DNA from: Telopea speciosissima | Taxonomy: Eukaryota > Streptophyta > Magnoliopsida > Proteales > Proteaceae | Direction of reading: 5' to 3' | Length of the DNA stretch: 64,000 nt | Assembly: GCF_018873765.1 (NCBI RefSeq) | Contig: NC_057925.1 | Coordinates: 388,927-452,926, forward strand | Part shown: positions 45,435 through 56,400 of the stretch, piece after piece | Position numbering within the stretch: position 1 is the first letter of the stretch | How the letters are laid out: each line of letters starts with the position of its first letter | Program-made: the position numbers and the translations under genes | The notes under the pieces: model-generated | Told to the model about the DNA's origin: nothing | The model's database searches: none | Seen by the model: the letters and a program-made list of their open reading frames with translations, nothing else

Positions 45435-46197
45435 TGATGAGGCATAAAACACCCCACCTATCAGAGGCTGCCACAGGGCCGACCCGACCTCAGTCCAAGA
45501 ATCGAGTTGGGCCGAGCAGGAAACCGGGCCGACCCCATCTCCATTATAAGTCACTTGACAGAGCCAGACTCGCTCAAGCTAGCCGGTGGCTGAGGCCGAG
45601 CTCATACAGGTCAGCCATAGACTCCTGGCCGAGCTTACTGCCGAGACAGACCTCTCGGGCCGAGGTGACTGCCAAGGCCGACCTCCCAGGCTGAGGTGAC
45701 GGCCAAGGCCGACCTATCAGGCCGCCCTCCTAAGCCGACCTCCGAGGCCAGCCCTCCTCCACTGAAGCTGCCATAGCGCCCCACCGGGGATCTCCGGGCC
45801 ACGTCAGCGCATCCCGAGAATCATGGGATAAGGATCGAGCCACGATCCTAGTGCAACACGGAATCACACTCTACATGGACTCTTACCTTAATAAGAGCCC
45901 AACCCCGAAAATAGCTCTCCACTTCGCTCTACGCGAGAGAACCTTCCGAAAGAAGGACTCCTACCATACTAGGACTCTCCCCACCGCCTCATCTCATCCT
46001 CACTCTATAAATACCCAGGTATGGAGCACCATTCCTCATCTTGCTTTTACTACGCAGTTACGCTGTTGCATTGGAGACCTGACTTGAGCATCGGAGAGTC
46101 CTAGGCCGGAGCCACACCGGCTCTCTTGTGCTCATCGCTTGATTTTTGCAAGCTCATCTGTGGGCGAACCGGGCATCGGAGGTTTTCACCCGCAACA
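45435..46197 (+). repeat. 3' LTR of the Tat element
   Basis: It matches 35036-35799 over its length, starting TGATGAGGCATAAAAC after the polypurine tract at about 45420-45431 and ending CGCAACA before the TSD AAGTA. Confidence 0.93.
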
Positions 46198-46208
46198 AAG
46201 TAATACAT

Positions 46209-46348
46209 ATAATTATTAAAGAAAAAAGATCTCTACTTGGTAGTGTTTCCTACACCCTCTCACAGGACATTGTGAGATGACACCTCTGCCCCCAGACACT
46301 TGTGTATAGATCTTGCGACCAAGTAGAGATCTCTTGCCCAATTATTAA
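46209..46348. repeat. Hairpin element I with a diverged core
   Basis: AGATCTCTACTTGG (about 46227) pairs with CCAAGTAGAGATCT (about 46319), extended outward by TAATTATTA on both sides. The interior GAGATGACACCTCTGCCCC (46274-46292) resembles the complement of the hairpin core, at about 12 of 19 positions. A related single end occurs near 51022-51060 (AATTATTAAGGATAAGAGATC). Confidence 0.6.
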
Positions 46349-46476
46349 TTATGATAAGAGGATGTTAATATTATTCTACTCCTCTCATTATTTTACTTAA
46401 TAAAAAAAATAAGGAAGAAAATTCCAATCTGTAACCTCCTTCCCTTGGGTTAGGTGGAGTCCGGATCATAAAAATA

Positions 46477-46588
46477 AAGGCGTACCCATTGCACGAGGCT
46501 CCCACCATTGTTGGGTATGGGAAGGATCGTAATGTATGCAGCCTTACCCCAGATTAATTGGCTTTGTAGAGAAGCTGTTACCCAGTAA
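46477..46588 (-). mobile_element. Au-like SINE, 3' part
   Basis: The plus strand reads GCGTACCCATTGCACGAGGC, then CTCCCACCATTG, then GTATGCAGCCTTACCCC and GAGAAGCTGTTACC. This is the complement of the 3' half of the Au SINE. The tRNA-like 5' part with the A and B boxes is missing, so the copy is 5'-truncated. Confidence 0.7.
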
Positions 46589-48079
46589 CTTTCTTTAATT
46601 ATTGTTCTAAATTCATAAAACAAGACCAATCCTATTCCTCAGACTCTTACGCTACTCAAAACCCGAAGAGTACTTAATTTATCCCAAAGAATGAATGGGC
46701 TCTAAAACCCAACATCGCTTAATTATTTGTGATTTTGAATGCCTTTATATAGACATATACCATTACCATTGGACTATCTCCACCTTATCACTAAAAAAAA
46801 TCTTTGCCCAAAGCCTTAAAAAGAGTATGCTGATGTAGATCATAGATTTGGGCTTTAACTTCTGGGCCGTAGGCTTAGAGCCCTATTTCTACTTATCCAC
46901 CATTCATTAATCCATTAATCTGGATGGTTGGTTTGGGGAAATATTCCTTCTTTAATTATCAAGAATTTATATCGTACAAGAAGAAAAAAAAGGAATTATT
47001 TTTTTTTTTGGTGAAGAAAAAAAAAACGATTTATTATAGAAGGATAATGAGGGCACTCCCTCTCTCTTTCCCTCATTTCGGTTGGAAATTAGAAAAGATT
47101 CAAAGATCGATCGTACTGTTTTTCAAACTTCTTTCTTTTATTTGTGTTTGAAGTTGTCCCCTAAAAATTTATTTTGGGGGGGGGGGGGGGGGGGAGGGAA
47201 TTGGAGAGCTTTAATAAGGGGATAGGGGATAAGAATAGGCCCAAGGTGGTTTGAACTCATGACTTTTTATTTGAACTTTCTTCGTTTTTTCTGGACACTT
47301 AAACTTGAGTTCAGAATTAAGATCAAAGAAGTAGAAAATATCCCTAAACCAAGAGAGAGGGGCATGCAAGTGTTGTCAAAAATTGTACGTTTTTTATATG
47401 TTTGGGGAATTGGGGGTCAGTATTCTCTATGGGAGAGCATGGCCCCTACACATGCATAGGGTCAATGAGAGCATACACGGCAGGGTGGTCATTTCACCCC
47501 CTCTATATCTGGGTGTGGATAGTATACTTGAATCAAGATCACGTTCATTTACATGAGCCGTTCAGATGGAATCCACTCTATGAGACCCACATGAAGTGGA
47601 TTCCATCTGGACGGCTGTGAACCATTCTCATATGCTCCGGTACTTAAACGTGAGTCCAACTCGGTACACTACTCCCCAAGAACTTTTCTCCATTATTTGG
47701 TTGGATGGGACTCCAAAATCCGGAGCTCAGACTGTTCTGCCACAGTAAGATTCACAGAGAACATGAGGGATTGGCATTTGAAGTAATCTGGCCGGGTAAC
47801 TGGAACAAAGAAATATTACTGTACTCTACCTAATGACATTGAAAGTAGAATCACAACTTTACTCTGCCACACACATTCTGTACTCTCTCTCTCTCGTTGC
47901 AAGAAAAGAAAAATAACCACAATGTCCATTTCATCATGTTTGCTCTTATCTTTCAAATTCAATACCTCCTTTAATTTATAAGACTATTTATCCATGTTAA
48001 TTTTTTTTATTTCTTTTCCTTATATTCCGCTCCCGTTTTATTTTCCTCTCTCTCTTCAAGGCCATAATTGTCTCCTAGA
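46589..48079. other. Spacer with a G-run, a core relic and a hairpin
   Basis: No gene is supported. AGGGTGGTCATTTCACCCC at 47482 resembles the hairpin core without arms. At 47556-47616 the arms AGCCGTTCAGATGGAATCC and its complement pair over 22 bp with one mismatch. Poly-G at 47176-47195 is simple sequence. Confidence 0.45.
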
Positions 48080-48280
48080 TCGTGATCTTCTACGGTGTGC
48101 TGTCCGTAGCGGCTTATGCGGTTCAGACAGAACGCTGCACGCAATGTCCATCTTACCCCTGCTCAAGCCCGAGGACCTTGTCCAAGCAGGGGTAAGACAG
48201 ACATTGCATGTGGCGCTCTGTCTGAACCGCACAGACCGCTACAGACAGCGCGCAATAGAAGAGCTGTATTGTTTTCTCCC
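48080..48280. repeat. Hairpin element B with GGGGTAAG core
   Basis: Arms of about 85 nt (48081-48168 and 48183-48266) pair well, for example GCGGTTCAGACAGA / TCTGTCTGAACCGC. The core GGGGTAAGACAGACATTGC is at 48189-48207. The left side shares CGTGATCTTCTACGG with element A (CGTGATCGTCTACGG). The right side ends TTTTCTCCC at 48280. Confidence 0.8.
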
Positions 48281-48368
48281 ACCGCTATCATAAGCAAAAG
48301 TGTTTCTTTTAGTGAGGTGAGAAGCTTATCATACAATTCAATAAATGTATTTATTCTAAACTTGGCTC

Positions 48369-48534
48369 CTGTCAATCGGGCAAGAGTGCTGCATGTGCAG
48401 CACCTGAGATGAGGTAGTGTGCATTTATCGTCTTACCCCTTGCCCAAACGCCTTGCCTGAGCAGAGGTAAAGCGGTCAATGCACACTGCTCATCTCAGGT
48501 GCTGCACATGACTGCATGCTACCCAGATTGACAG
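48369..48534. repeat. Hairpin element C with GAGGTAAAG core
   Basis: Termini are CTGTCAATC and its exact complement GATTGACAG. The arms share CATGTGCAGCACCTGAGATG. The core GAGGTAAAGCGGTCAATGC is at 48464-48482. It lies only about 90 bp from element B and downstream of the GST gene. Confidence 0.8.
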
Positions 48535-48822
48535 AATCTTTTTTGATTTATTCTTATGTAGTGATGTGACGCTTCAAATTTCAACACACAACCAAACTCC
48601 AAAATACACATAAAATACACAAACACATGCATGGTCACATTAGATAGATCATAACCTCCTTAACTACAAGCTCTGTACGTACTACTACATATAGCTGCGA
48701 GTTTACTACGAAACCAAAGTGAAAAGCTTAGCTAGCTGCTAGAAAGAGAGAAAGAGAGAGAGAGATATTAAAGTATCAGAGCTGCTGGTAAATGCTAATT
48801 ATAATTTAGTCGATCGATGAGG

Positions 48823-49740
48823 TTAATTCATGAGGTCGACAGGTCGAGGTTGTTCATCAGTTGTTGAAGAAGGAGAAGGAGAAGGAGAAGGAGAAGGAGA
48901 AGAAGAGGTTCCGGTTTGGCCGCGTAACATATGTAGCAGTTGATCGGCGGGAGGGATGGTTTGGGTGAACTCGGGGAGTTGCTCCAAGTCCCGAAGCCAA
49001 GAGTGAAACCTTGGGAAAGTGGTTTGATCCACAAGACTGAGGCCCGCAACTTCCTCCAAAGCCCATATCCAGTGGGATCCACACCCGATGACGAGGTCCA
49101 GAATTCCAACACTATCCCCTCCCAAGAATCTCCTCCCTCTCAACCACCCCTTCTCCATCTCCTCCTCCACCACCCTCAGGTTCCTCCGCACCTCCTCCAC
49201 CGCCGCTCCAAACACATCTTCACTACCTTCACCGATTCCTATCGATGCCATTGATTGGAACACCGCCCCCACTGATGGACCAAGCTGCATGCATACACAA
49301 ACCTATCTCTATTAACTTACTTAATTATAACATTATATACATATATATATAAAGAAGAAGAAATGGGAAAAAGAAAAAAGAATAGAAACCTTGTCGTCGG
49401 CAAAATGAGACCAGAAACGCACAAGGGCTCTCTCGTAAGGATCGAGGGGCATCAACGGATGAGTGTGGGTCCAGGTCTCGTCTATGTACTGGAGGATTAC
49501 GATGGACTCGGCAACTGGGTTTTGGCGGTGGAGTAGAATTGGGACCTTCTTATACACCGGGTTGTACACCAGCAGTGTTGTGCTCTTGTTGCTCAGCTCT
49601 TCCTCCACGTACTCGTACTCCACCCCTTTCAGCTTCAGCGCCACCTGCACTCGCTGCGTGTATGAGCTTCCCCACGACCCCAACAGCTTCACTACTTCTC
49701 CCCCTCCTCCCACTACTACTACTCCATCAGATGACCCCAT
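48823..49740 (-). CDS. Tau-class glutathione S-transferase, two exons
   Basis: Exon 1 is 49740-49390 (117 codons) and exon 2 is 49284-48823 (153 codons plus stop). The 105-bp intron has GT-AG borders in phase 0, at the position typical for plant tau GSTs. The product has 270 residues. Tau GSTs are cytosolic enzymes that conjugate glutathione to electrophiles such as herbicides and stress metabolites. The N-terminal thioredoxin-like domain has LLGSWGSSYTQRVQVAL, with the likely catalytic Ser at residue 25, and the glutathione-site segment KKVPILLH...ESIVILQYIDE. The C-terminal domain is all-helical. Two oddities make it longer than the usual 220-235 residues: a Gly/Val-rich N-terminal extension and a 27-residue Ser/Pro tail (SPSPSPSPS) encoded by a GGAGAA repeat. 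It resembles GSTU9/10-type members, but I am not certain of the subgroup. Confidence 0.92.
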
Positions 49741-49836
49741 GATCCAAACACTCTTTACTCCTTTCTTTTTTTCGATATCGAGACACTTTGTTTATACACT
49801 GATTTAGTGCGCTACCCAGCCATATCCAAGTTAGCA

Positions 49837-49844
49837 TTTTTATA
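49837..49844 (-). promoter_or_regulatory. TATA box of the GST gene
   Basis: On the minus strand TATAAAAA lies about 100 bp upstream of the ATG at 49740, a normal spacing for a plant core promoter. Confidence 0.55.
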
Positions 49845-49849
49845 GATAG

Positions 49850-52800
49850 AGAGGCAGAGTGAGTGAGTGAGTGAGTGAGTGAGAGAGTAGAGTAGGTAGT
49901 GTGGTGGTGACTTGCTCGGTAAGAATAGAAGACCAACAAGTCTACAGCAAGCAAACGAAGAAGAAAAAGTAAGTAGAGCCAGCCAATTAAGGACATAGTG
50001 CCGGCAGAGATTCGTTTAGGCACACAACCTAGGGAGGGAGGGGACTGGGGAGTCGGGTGTCCACTACTAGCTAGCTAGCTAGCTATATATCGGCTTGGGC
50101 CTTCGGCATTTAGCCCTGCAATGCAATGGGTGGCCCAATTAACACTTGAACCAGCCTCTAGCGAGGAGGAATTAGCTATTCTCATCATCTGTTTAATTAC
50201 TGGCCCAGTTGGCCTAAGTTAGTTTCAAGCACTTAATTACTTAATGCCCTTTTCAAAGCAAAGGCCAGTTCTTCTTAAACAAAGCACCGCCACGGCGCCG
50301 CTACATAAATACCACTTACTACTAAGCTAGCTACAAGTCTAGATTCTAATCTTTCTGTATGGTCAACAAAACCAGACTTTACAGGTTGGAAGGTTAACCC
50401 GAATCCCAAAGTGTTGTTCTTAAATTAGCCTTCAATTAATTTGCGTGCCAAGGCATTGAAAGTTGACTAGTTTGAAATTAGACTTGTGGCATGGGCCGGC
50501 CATATATGGAGAGTTGATAAGACTTGATCTTTTTTGTCCCGCCATGCCAGATATAATAGTAAACCGGATCAAGTAGACCAAGAGGATGGATAGGTTAGTT
50601 TTTATAGACTTAATTAATTATATCTTAATTTATTATTGTGGATTTATGGGTATAAAATCCAGTTTGAAATCATTTTAAGATTAATGATGGTATACTAGTT
50701 CTTTGCATTGTGGGAGTGAATAAAGATTGGAGTTTTGTATTATAAATACAAGTTGGGATCCCTGCAGTTTCTTGATCTCATTCATTTTTATCAATAATTT
50801 AAAAAATTCAATTGAGACAAGAAGATTGTGGAAGATCCAAACCAAGAATTTTGTTCATGTTTTTCATGGAGAACTTTACCAGGTCTTCTCCAACATACGT
50901 GGATGCAAGGTACACATCGTTTCTCTTATATTCTTTATTCAATCGTGTTCTAATTTAGTATAGAACTTGCATAGAATTTTAAAAAAAAAAAACTCAAGAA
51001 TATTCTAAAAAGATAAACTCCACATAATTATTAAGGATAAGAGATCTCTACTGGATCGCATGATCTCTACACAAGTGTTTGACCTATGTGATCACGTACC
51101 CTACCTTACCCTACCCTACCCGGCGGTTCAGTATCAGAGAACCTTTTTCCCTTTATAGCTTTTATCACACAAGAAATTGAATGGAGACTGAGGACTGGGA
51201 AGGAGTTCTACACCACACCCCACATCTGAGATATCTCAGTATCAATTCACGAGGTCACTCCACCAAATTCTCCAAACAAGAGAAACAAACAAAGCCCTCC
51301 ATGTACCCCTGTACTACTGTAAAAAAAAAAAAAAAATTTGAGGGGTGGGGGAGGGGTGAATTAATGCTGCTTTATAACATATGATGTATCATATGATTAA
51401 TTGGTTAGTCGCATCAATAACCTTGTGATTTCTGATGCAACCCGACTAATCAATTAATGTCTGCCTTAACTCCTCCTATCTACCATATTTATTTCATTTC
51501 ATAATCTTCCAAAACCTTATTACGTCATTTCTTCTTTTTCTTCTTCTAATCTTTCTCACTCTCCCTGTGCAATCTGCTTTGCAAGTCTACGTACGTAACC
51601 CCCATTTTTTACCATTTATGGTAACTTCCTTCATTTACCCCTCCCTAGTCCCTCCTGCTCCCCCTCCCCACCCACACCCACACCCACACCCACACCCATT
51701 GCCCATTGCCCATTGCCCATTGCCCATTCTCTCTGCCAAAAACGAAAGAAAGACTCAAAGCCCCAATGCAGACGTGTGAGTACTGTGGTGGTGTTCTGAC
51801 TCTTTCTTTTTTAGCTTTTTTCGCTTGTGATGATGAAAACACAGTCGTGCGGGGTCTGTGTTGTCACAGCCTTCTGACCCGCTCAAGTTTAAGTTCGAGT
51901 CTTTCAACACGCATACACAAACAAAGTTTGGAGTTATGAAAAACAGAAAAAGTAATCGCAGGCTTTGCAGAATGCAGAGATAATAAGGAAGGATCAAGGA
52001 AGGAACCCAATAGATATCGTCGTACGTAATAATTAATAACTAGGCTAGCAAGTTAGCTAGCTAGCTATCTCCTGTTGAGAGGATGGTTCAGCAGCCTTGT
52101 AAGAAACCTCAGGTTCAACCATGCCTTTCTGCCTTCATTACCTTACCCACCCCTATTTATTCAGAGTTGTGTCTGGCCTGATCCAAGTTTGTAGCTTCTT
52201 GTTGGTTGGTCACTTGACTCACTTGGTTGGTTGTTTCACTGTTTTCGCCACTTCGGAGTTGGAATTAGAAGTTTTTCGAGGAATGGAAATGTGGACACAT
52301 GTCCCGTGAGGCCATGAGTACTCTCCATCGTATCCATGCCCTTCTCTACTATGAGGGTTGATTGATTGTGTGGGGGATGAAAAATATGGACAGTGACGTT
52401 TTTTTATCTTTTCAACTGTAGAGTGAACGAGTAGATTAGATTAGATTCTTAAGTGTGATGCACGACTTAGTATATCTAACTTTATTTTGGCTGAAATTTG
52501 TCATATATAAATAAGGGTGGGGGATCCTAGGTTTTATCTATCCAAAAATTTCAACCACATCTCACTTACCAACAATGGTAGGAAGTTTCTGTGCATTTTC
52601 TACTCTACTCTGTGCAGATCGAATACAGATGCCCACCCACTCATCATTATCTTATTAGATTAGATGGGAAACAATACCCTGCAGGGCTGGGCTGCAAGGC
52701 AATAGCAAGGTCCATGCTCTATGCGCCCCATCCCTGATCAGCTCCCGTACAAAAAAACGAAAGAACTATTATTATAGCATCTTCGATACACAATAATGGG

Positions 52801-52890
52801 AATAGGAACTATTTGATCGATTGAGACTCCTCACGTCAAGTATCAAGATCAAGAATATTACACATGCTGTAGCTGTACACAATATATATA
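49850..52890. other. Spacer upstream of the GST gene
   Basis: No gene is supported. Simple repeats include (GAGT)n at 49858-49885, (AGCT)n at 50069-50086, CACACC units at 51667-51697 and four CATTGCC units at 51697-51726. Sequence at 51022-51090 resembles one end of hairpin element I. Confidence 0.45.
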
Positions 52891-53468
52891 TATATATAGG
52901 GCTGCAAGAGGGTCTAGTTGGGTCGGACTTTACAGATCTCTAGCCCAACCCTAAGTCCCCTTAACAAGGCCCAGACCCTACCCTACCCTAACTCAGGGCC
53001 AAAAAAATCCAACACTGACCCGTCCTCAGGGTCGGGCCAGGCCGGGCTGACCCTGATTGACCCTGATCATGTGGTAAATAGGGGAAAGAAATGTATGGGT
53101 TGGAATGGGCCGGGGAAAACATTATCAATTTTACATAAAATAACACTATAATAAAAAGTATTATATCAGTTATTGTCTTCATATATAATATATTATATAA
53201 AAAAAATGTAAGTGACATTTAAAGTTTATAATATATGTATTATATCAATATATATTTTATAATATAACTTAAATCAGGGTCGGGCCGGGCCGGGCCAAGC
53301 TTAGCTTGAGGCCTCAACCCTAACCCGACCCGACCTTGACTCAGGGTCAGAAATTTTCAGCCCTGACCTGCCCTCAGGGCCAGATATCTCAACCCAAGCC
53401 CTATTCAGGCTCAAAGCGGGCCAGGGCGGGTTCGGGCCGACAGGGCCAAACTTGCACCCCTATATATA
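52891..53468. mobile_element. hAT-type MITE, 562 bp, 8-bp TSD
   Basis: The ends are GGGCTGCAAG (52899-52908) and, inverted, GGGGTGCAAG (53451-53460). TATATATA occurs on both sides (52891-52898, 53461-53468), although it lies in AT-rich DNA. The interior is full of diverged copies of words such as GGGTCGGGCC and GACCCTGA. No transposase. The 8-bp TSD and terminal sequence point to the hAT superfamily. Confidence 0.75.
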
Positions 53469-54261
53469 CATATGGATCATCCAGGTAAAATTAGTGATCT
53501 AATAGTAGTTAGTGATCTTTAATTAAGTATTTGTAGTCTGATATAAACACATATATAGTTCCATCCACATTAATATATATATTTATTCTACATACATACA
53601 TACTATATAATAGTAAGAGGATACTATATAACAGTAAGAGGGAAGGTCATGTAAGGTCAGGTAGGTGTTCTAATTTAAGAATTTTCATTCACTTTAGAAA
53701 AATTTTAAATGATTCACACAATTTGTGTAAATTTGATATAAATGGATGGCTAAGAAAGAGATGAATATCTTCATTACCATCTTACAAAATATTTACCCTC
53801 CAAAAAGTAGAATTTTACATGTAAAAATGTTTTTCACATTAAATTTTACACGCATGACCATCTTTCTACCAGAAACAAAAGTCTATAAATAAAACAAGTA
53901 ATTCAGTAGAGAGCCCTATGGCAGCATTTTTATAACTGTGGTGGATCGAATTGAATCACCCGGTTAAAAAGCAAAACCTTAAGCTATTATTACAAATTCT
54001 CAGAAAGGTTCCAGATATGTTCATCTCATAATGGCTACTACGAAAGATAAAAACAAAAGTTGGCAGGATCTCTCTATAACAAGAGGAAAATGTCTCACAG
54101 AAATTGGAAACAAAGCACATTTTATCCGAGCAAGCTAAAGCCTCATCGCCTCTCTTTCAGCTCTGGGTCCCTAAAACATATAGCAATAATCCACAAGGTC
54201 AGATGCAAGAAATTTTCTAATTTTTGGACGACCGTTTTTCATATGGGTGAGTGTACAAGTG

Positions 54262-54576
54262 TCATTCATACCTCTGAATGCGATCAAGAATGAGCAGCCT
54301 AGGCCCAGGAGGGATTTTGACATCTCTAAGAGCACTGGAAAAAATCAAGGCAAAGTGAAGGACCTCTCAGCATCATCCATATCTAACATAAGGCAAAATA
54401 TTTATAAACTAAACTTCCACCACTTGCCTATCCGTGAGTAAAGGCAAAGTACTGTCTGTTAGCAAGCCTTTCTTGAAATTCTTCTCATAATTCTGGAGAC
54501 CAAGGCTTGTCAACATGCCTCTTGTTCTGGCATAGAACGTATCTTCAACTGGTGGCTGGGAGAACTTTTGCCCTAC
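54262..54576 (-). CDS. SAM-domain protein, last two exons
   Basis: Exon 54576-54428 (149 nt) encodes VGQKFSQPPVEDTFYARTRG and the start of a sterile alpha motif (LTSLGLQNYEKNFKKGLL). Exon 54334-54262 (73 nt) completes it (ALRDVKIPPGPRLLILDRIQ) and ends in TGA. SAM domains mediate protein-protein or RNA binding. The pattern and the short C-terminus fit a plant single-SAM protein. The intron 54427-54335 has a GC donor (GATAG|GCAAGT) and a normal AG acceptor. This is required to keep the frame and the family sequence. Upstream exons should lie to the right. I could not identify them with confidence among the transposons. A frame near 55560-55440 (DYRRFRNNLWDKYATAADSG) is one possible candidate. 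The gene may therefore be intact with long introns, or a 3' fragment. Confidence 0.65.
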
Positions 54577-54953
54577 CTGCAGAACACCAATGAAGACCAA
54601 GGATAAACCTTAAAGTTCAAGACTCATAAATCTTGTGAGAATTCAGTAGTTTTTTTTTTTTATTATTGGATGCAGCTATCCAAATAAACTGGAAAAGGAA
54701 AAAGATAATTCAATGAGAGAAGCAGATGATGACATGCCCAGAACTCTGCATACTACTGCTCCATGCTTTCACAAAGAAAACCCACCAAACTCCCTTAACT
54801 AACAGAAGTTTGATACTTGCTCTCCTAACCTAGGAATCTACAACTAAATAAGTATCCAATGTTCAAATTTCGGCGAAATCATTAAAAAATTTCAATTCCG
54901 CAAGAAACCTAAATGAAATGACAGTCAACATACAACATGCAATGTTCAAAATT

Positions 54954-55344
54954 GCCGAAATCATAGTGGTCAAAGCACTAGGCGACCCTAGGCATTGAAG
55001 GGGGTCAAAAACTACGGCAAGGTTCTAAATCACAGTTTTGAGGCTGGTTTCAACCCTGGTCGAAACCTGGTATTTTCTGGGCTAAACTCGAAATTTTATG
55101 GGCTGGTTGAAACTGGTCAAAACACTGAAACTGGTCGAAACTCAGCATTTTTTTTGGAAACTGATAGAAACTACCAAAAATTGTGAAATATGGTCGAAAC
55201 CTGATATGATCCAGTATTGATCTTAGGATTCGTCTCAGAAAGTGTCGAAACCAAGATTTAGTACCATGAACTAATGCAACACCCACAAGGAGCCTTGAGT
55301 CACCTATGCGACCAAGGCGACGCTTTGTAAACTATGGCCAAAAT
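54954..55344. mobile_element. Middle hAT-type MITE (CATAGT family)
   Basis: Ends are CATAGTGGTCAAAGC (54962) and, inverted, CATAGTTTACAAAGC (ending 55336). Flanks GCCGAAAT (54954-54961) and GCCAAAAT (55337-55344) differ at one base. It is of the same family as the 60.7-63.5 kb element and is itself interrupted. Confidence 0.65.
55010..55276. mobile_element. Inner hAT-type MITE (CAAGGTTCTAAA family)
   Basis: Ends are CAAGGTTCTAAATC (55018) and, inverted, CATGGTACTAAATC (ending 55268). These resemble the ends of the 4.9-kb hAT element at 13.5-18.4 kb. Flanks AACTACGG and AACTAATG share 6 of 8 bases. The interior is made of diverged GGTCGAAAC-type words. Confidence 0.6.
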
Positions 55345-55719
55345 AACTGAAATTTCAGCAAACATTTGGTTTCCGGACGGGGCGAAATGACCAAAAAAAA
55401 CCGAAATTTCGAACCTTGATAGTATCTCACCAACTAGAGAGACTCTAAGAGACCACCTGAATCTGCAGCTGTAGCATATTTATCCCAGAGATTATTTCGA
55501 AATCTCCTATAATCACGAGATAAGACCACAAGTAACATCACGGGAAATGCAATTGCCACGACAACACACTAAAATTCACCCTCCAAAACTCCCAAATCAA
55601 CTTAGAAATTTAACATTAATTCTTAAACAAACTTAATAGTCATTCTTAACTCTACTCAACATAATTCAACAAAGTCTATGGTCTCAACCACTGAAGGGTT
55701 TAAAAAAAAACACATTTGG

Positions 55720-56400
55720 GTTCAGCTTTATGGATCATGTTCTTTCATTCCACTTTCTATTTAGGACCATACCTTGTTCTAACTCGCAAGCATTCATGTC
55801 TTTTCCCACCCCTTCAACCCAAGGCATTTCCAGCCTCAACCGATCCCTGTAAATGTAATCCTCTTTTAATGCATACGTATGTCTTCATTGTGCATGGCCA
55901 AACTATCCCAGTCACTTTCCCCTCATTTTGTTACATATCGGTGCTCCTCCAAAGTTTACTCAAATGCATTCCTTCTGATTCTATCCTTCCTAATCTTGGA
56001 GTCTTGCCACTCACCCATCTTCACATCGTCACCTCGATTACATGTAGCCATGTACAGTTGAAGCTTTATCTTTCCTTTCTCAACATTCATTCACCATAAA
56101 ATTTCTTGCTATCCATTTTTTCACAGAAGTTCTAATTCTATGAGACATACTCATCTATATCTCTCATCATTGAAGACTGAACTGATGGATACTCATTTAT
56201 TTATAGGTCACCAATCATTACCCAGCTCTATTATTTTTATTAAAGCTGCAAAGTGTATTATTTTCTAATCTAGAATATGATTCTAAAGAGGCCCTCAGAT
56301 AATTACAACTTGGCATCTACCCCACTCTAGTCTCATCAATCAAAATTTATGTCATCAGCAAGCATAATACTCCATAGTTCACCAGTAAATGTCTCGTCAC
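55720..56400 (-). mobile_element. Degraded RTE-type LINE reverse-transcriptase fragment
   Basis: The complement of the plus-strand text (for example ATGGCCAAACTATCCCAGTC, CATCAATCAAAATTTATGTC, ATCAGCAAGCATAATACTCC) follows the order of the plant RTE reverse-transcriptase coding region, with many indels. No continuous frame remains. The identification rests on remembered family sequence and is moderate in strength. Confidence 0.45.

Larger units (their letters stand above)
35031..46202 (+). mobile_element. Full-length Tat-lineage gypsy retrotransposon, TSD AAGTA
   Basis: A perfect 5-bp duplication AAGTA (35031-35035 and 46198-46202) flanks an 11.16-kb element. LTRs are 35036-35799 and 45435-46197 and are nearly identical. 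The primer-binding site TTTGGCGCCGTCTGTGGG directly follows the 5' LTR, and a G-rich polypurine tract (GAGTGGGGGGG) precedes the 3' LTR. Internal order is gag, protease, reverse transcriptase, RNase H, a second archaeal-type RNase H, integrase, then a tandem repeat and an antisense gene. The second RNase H and the antisense gene are features of the Tat group (Ogre, Grande, Retand). It is markedly GC-richer than the flanking AT-rich DNA. Confidence 0.95.
54849..55426. mobile_element. Outer hAT-type MITE of a triple nest
   Basis: Ends are CAATGTTCAAATTTCGG (54857) and, inverted, CAAGGTTCGAAATTTCGG (ending 55418). TAAGTATC (54849-54856) and ATAGTATC (55419-55426) look like an aged 8-bp TSD. Two further elements sit inside it. 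Confidence 0.6.

Noticed and set aside
51567-51779. Plus-strand frame with Pro-His repeats
   Set aside because: It is encoded by CACACC and CATTGCC microsatellites with no other coding evidence.
55440-55570. Possible upstream exon of the SAM-domain gene
   Set aside because: The minus-strand frame reads DYRRFRNNLWDKYATAADSG but hits a TAG before its best donor, and I cannot place it in the family.
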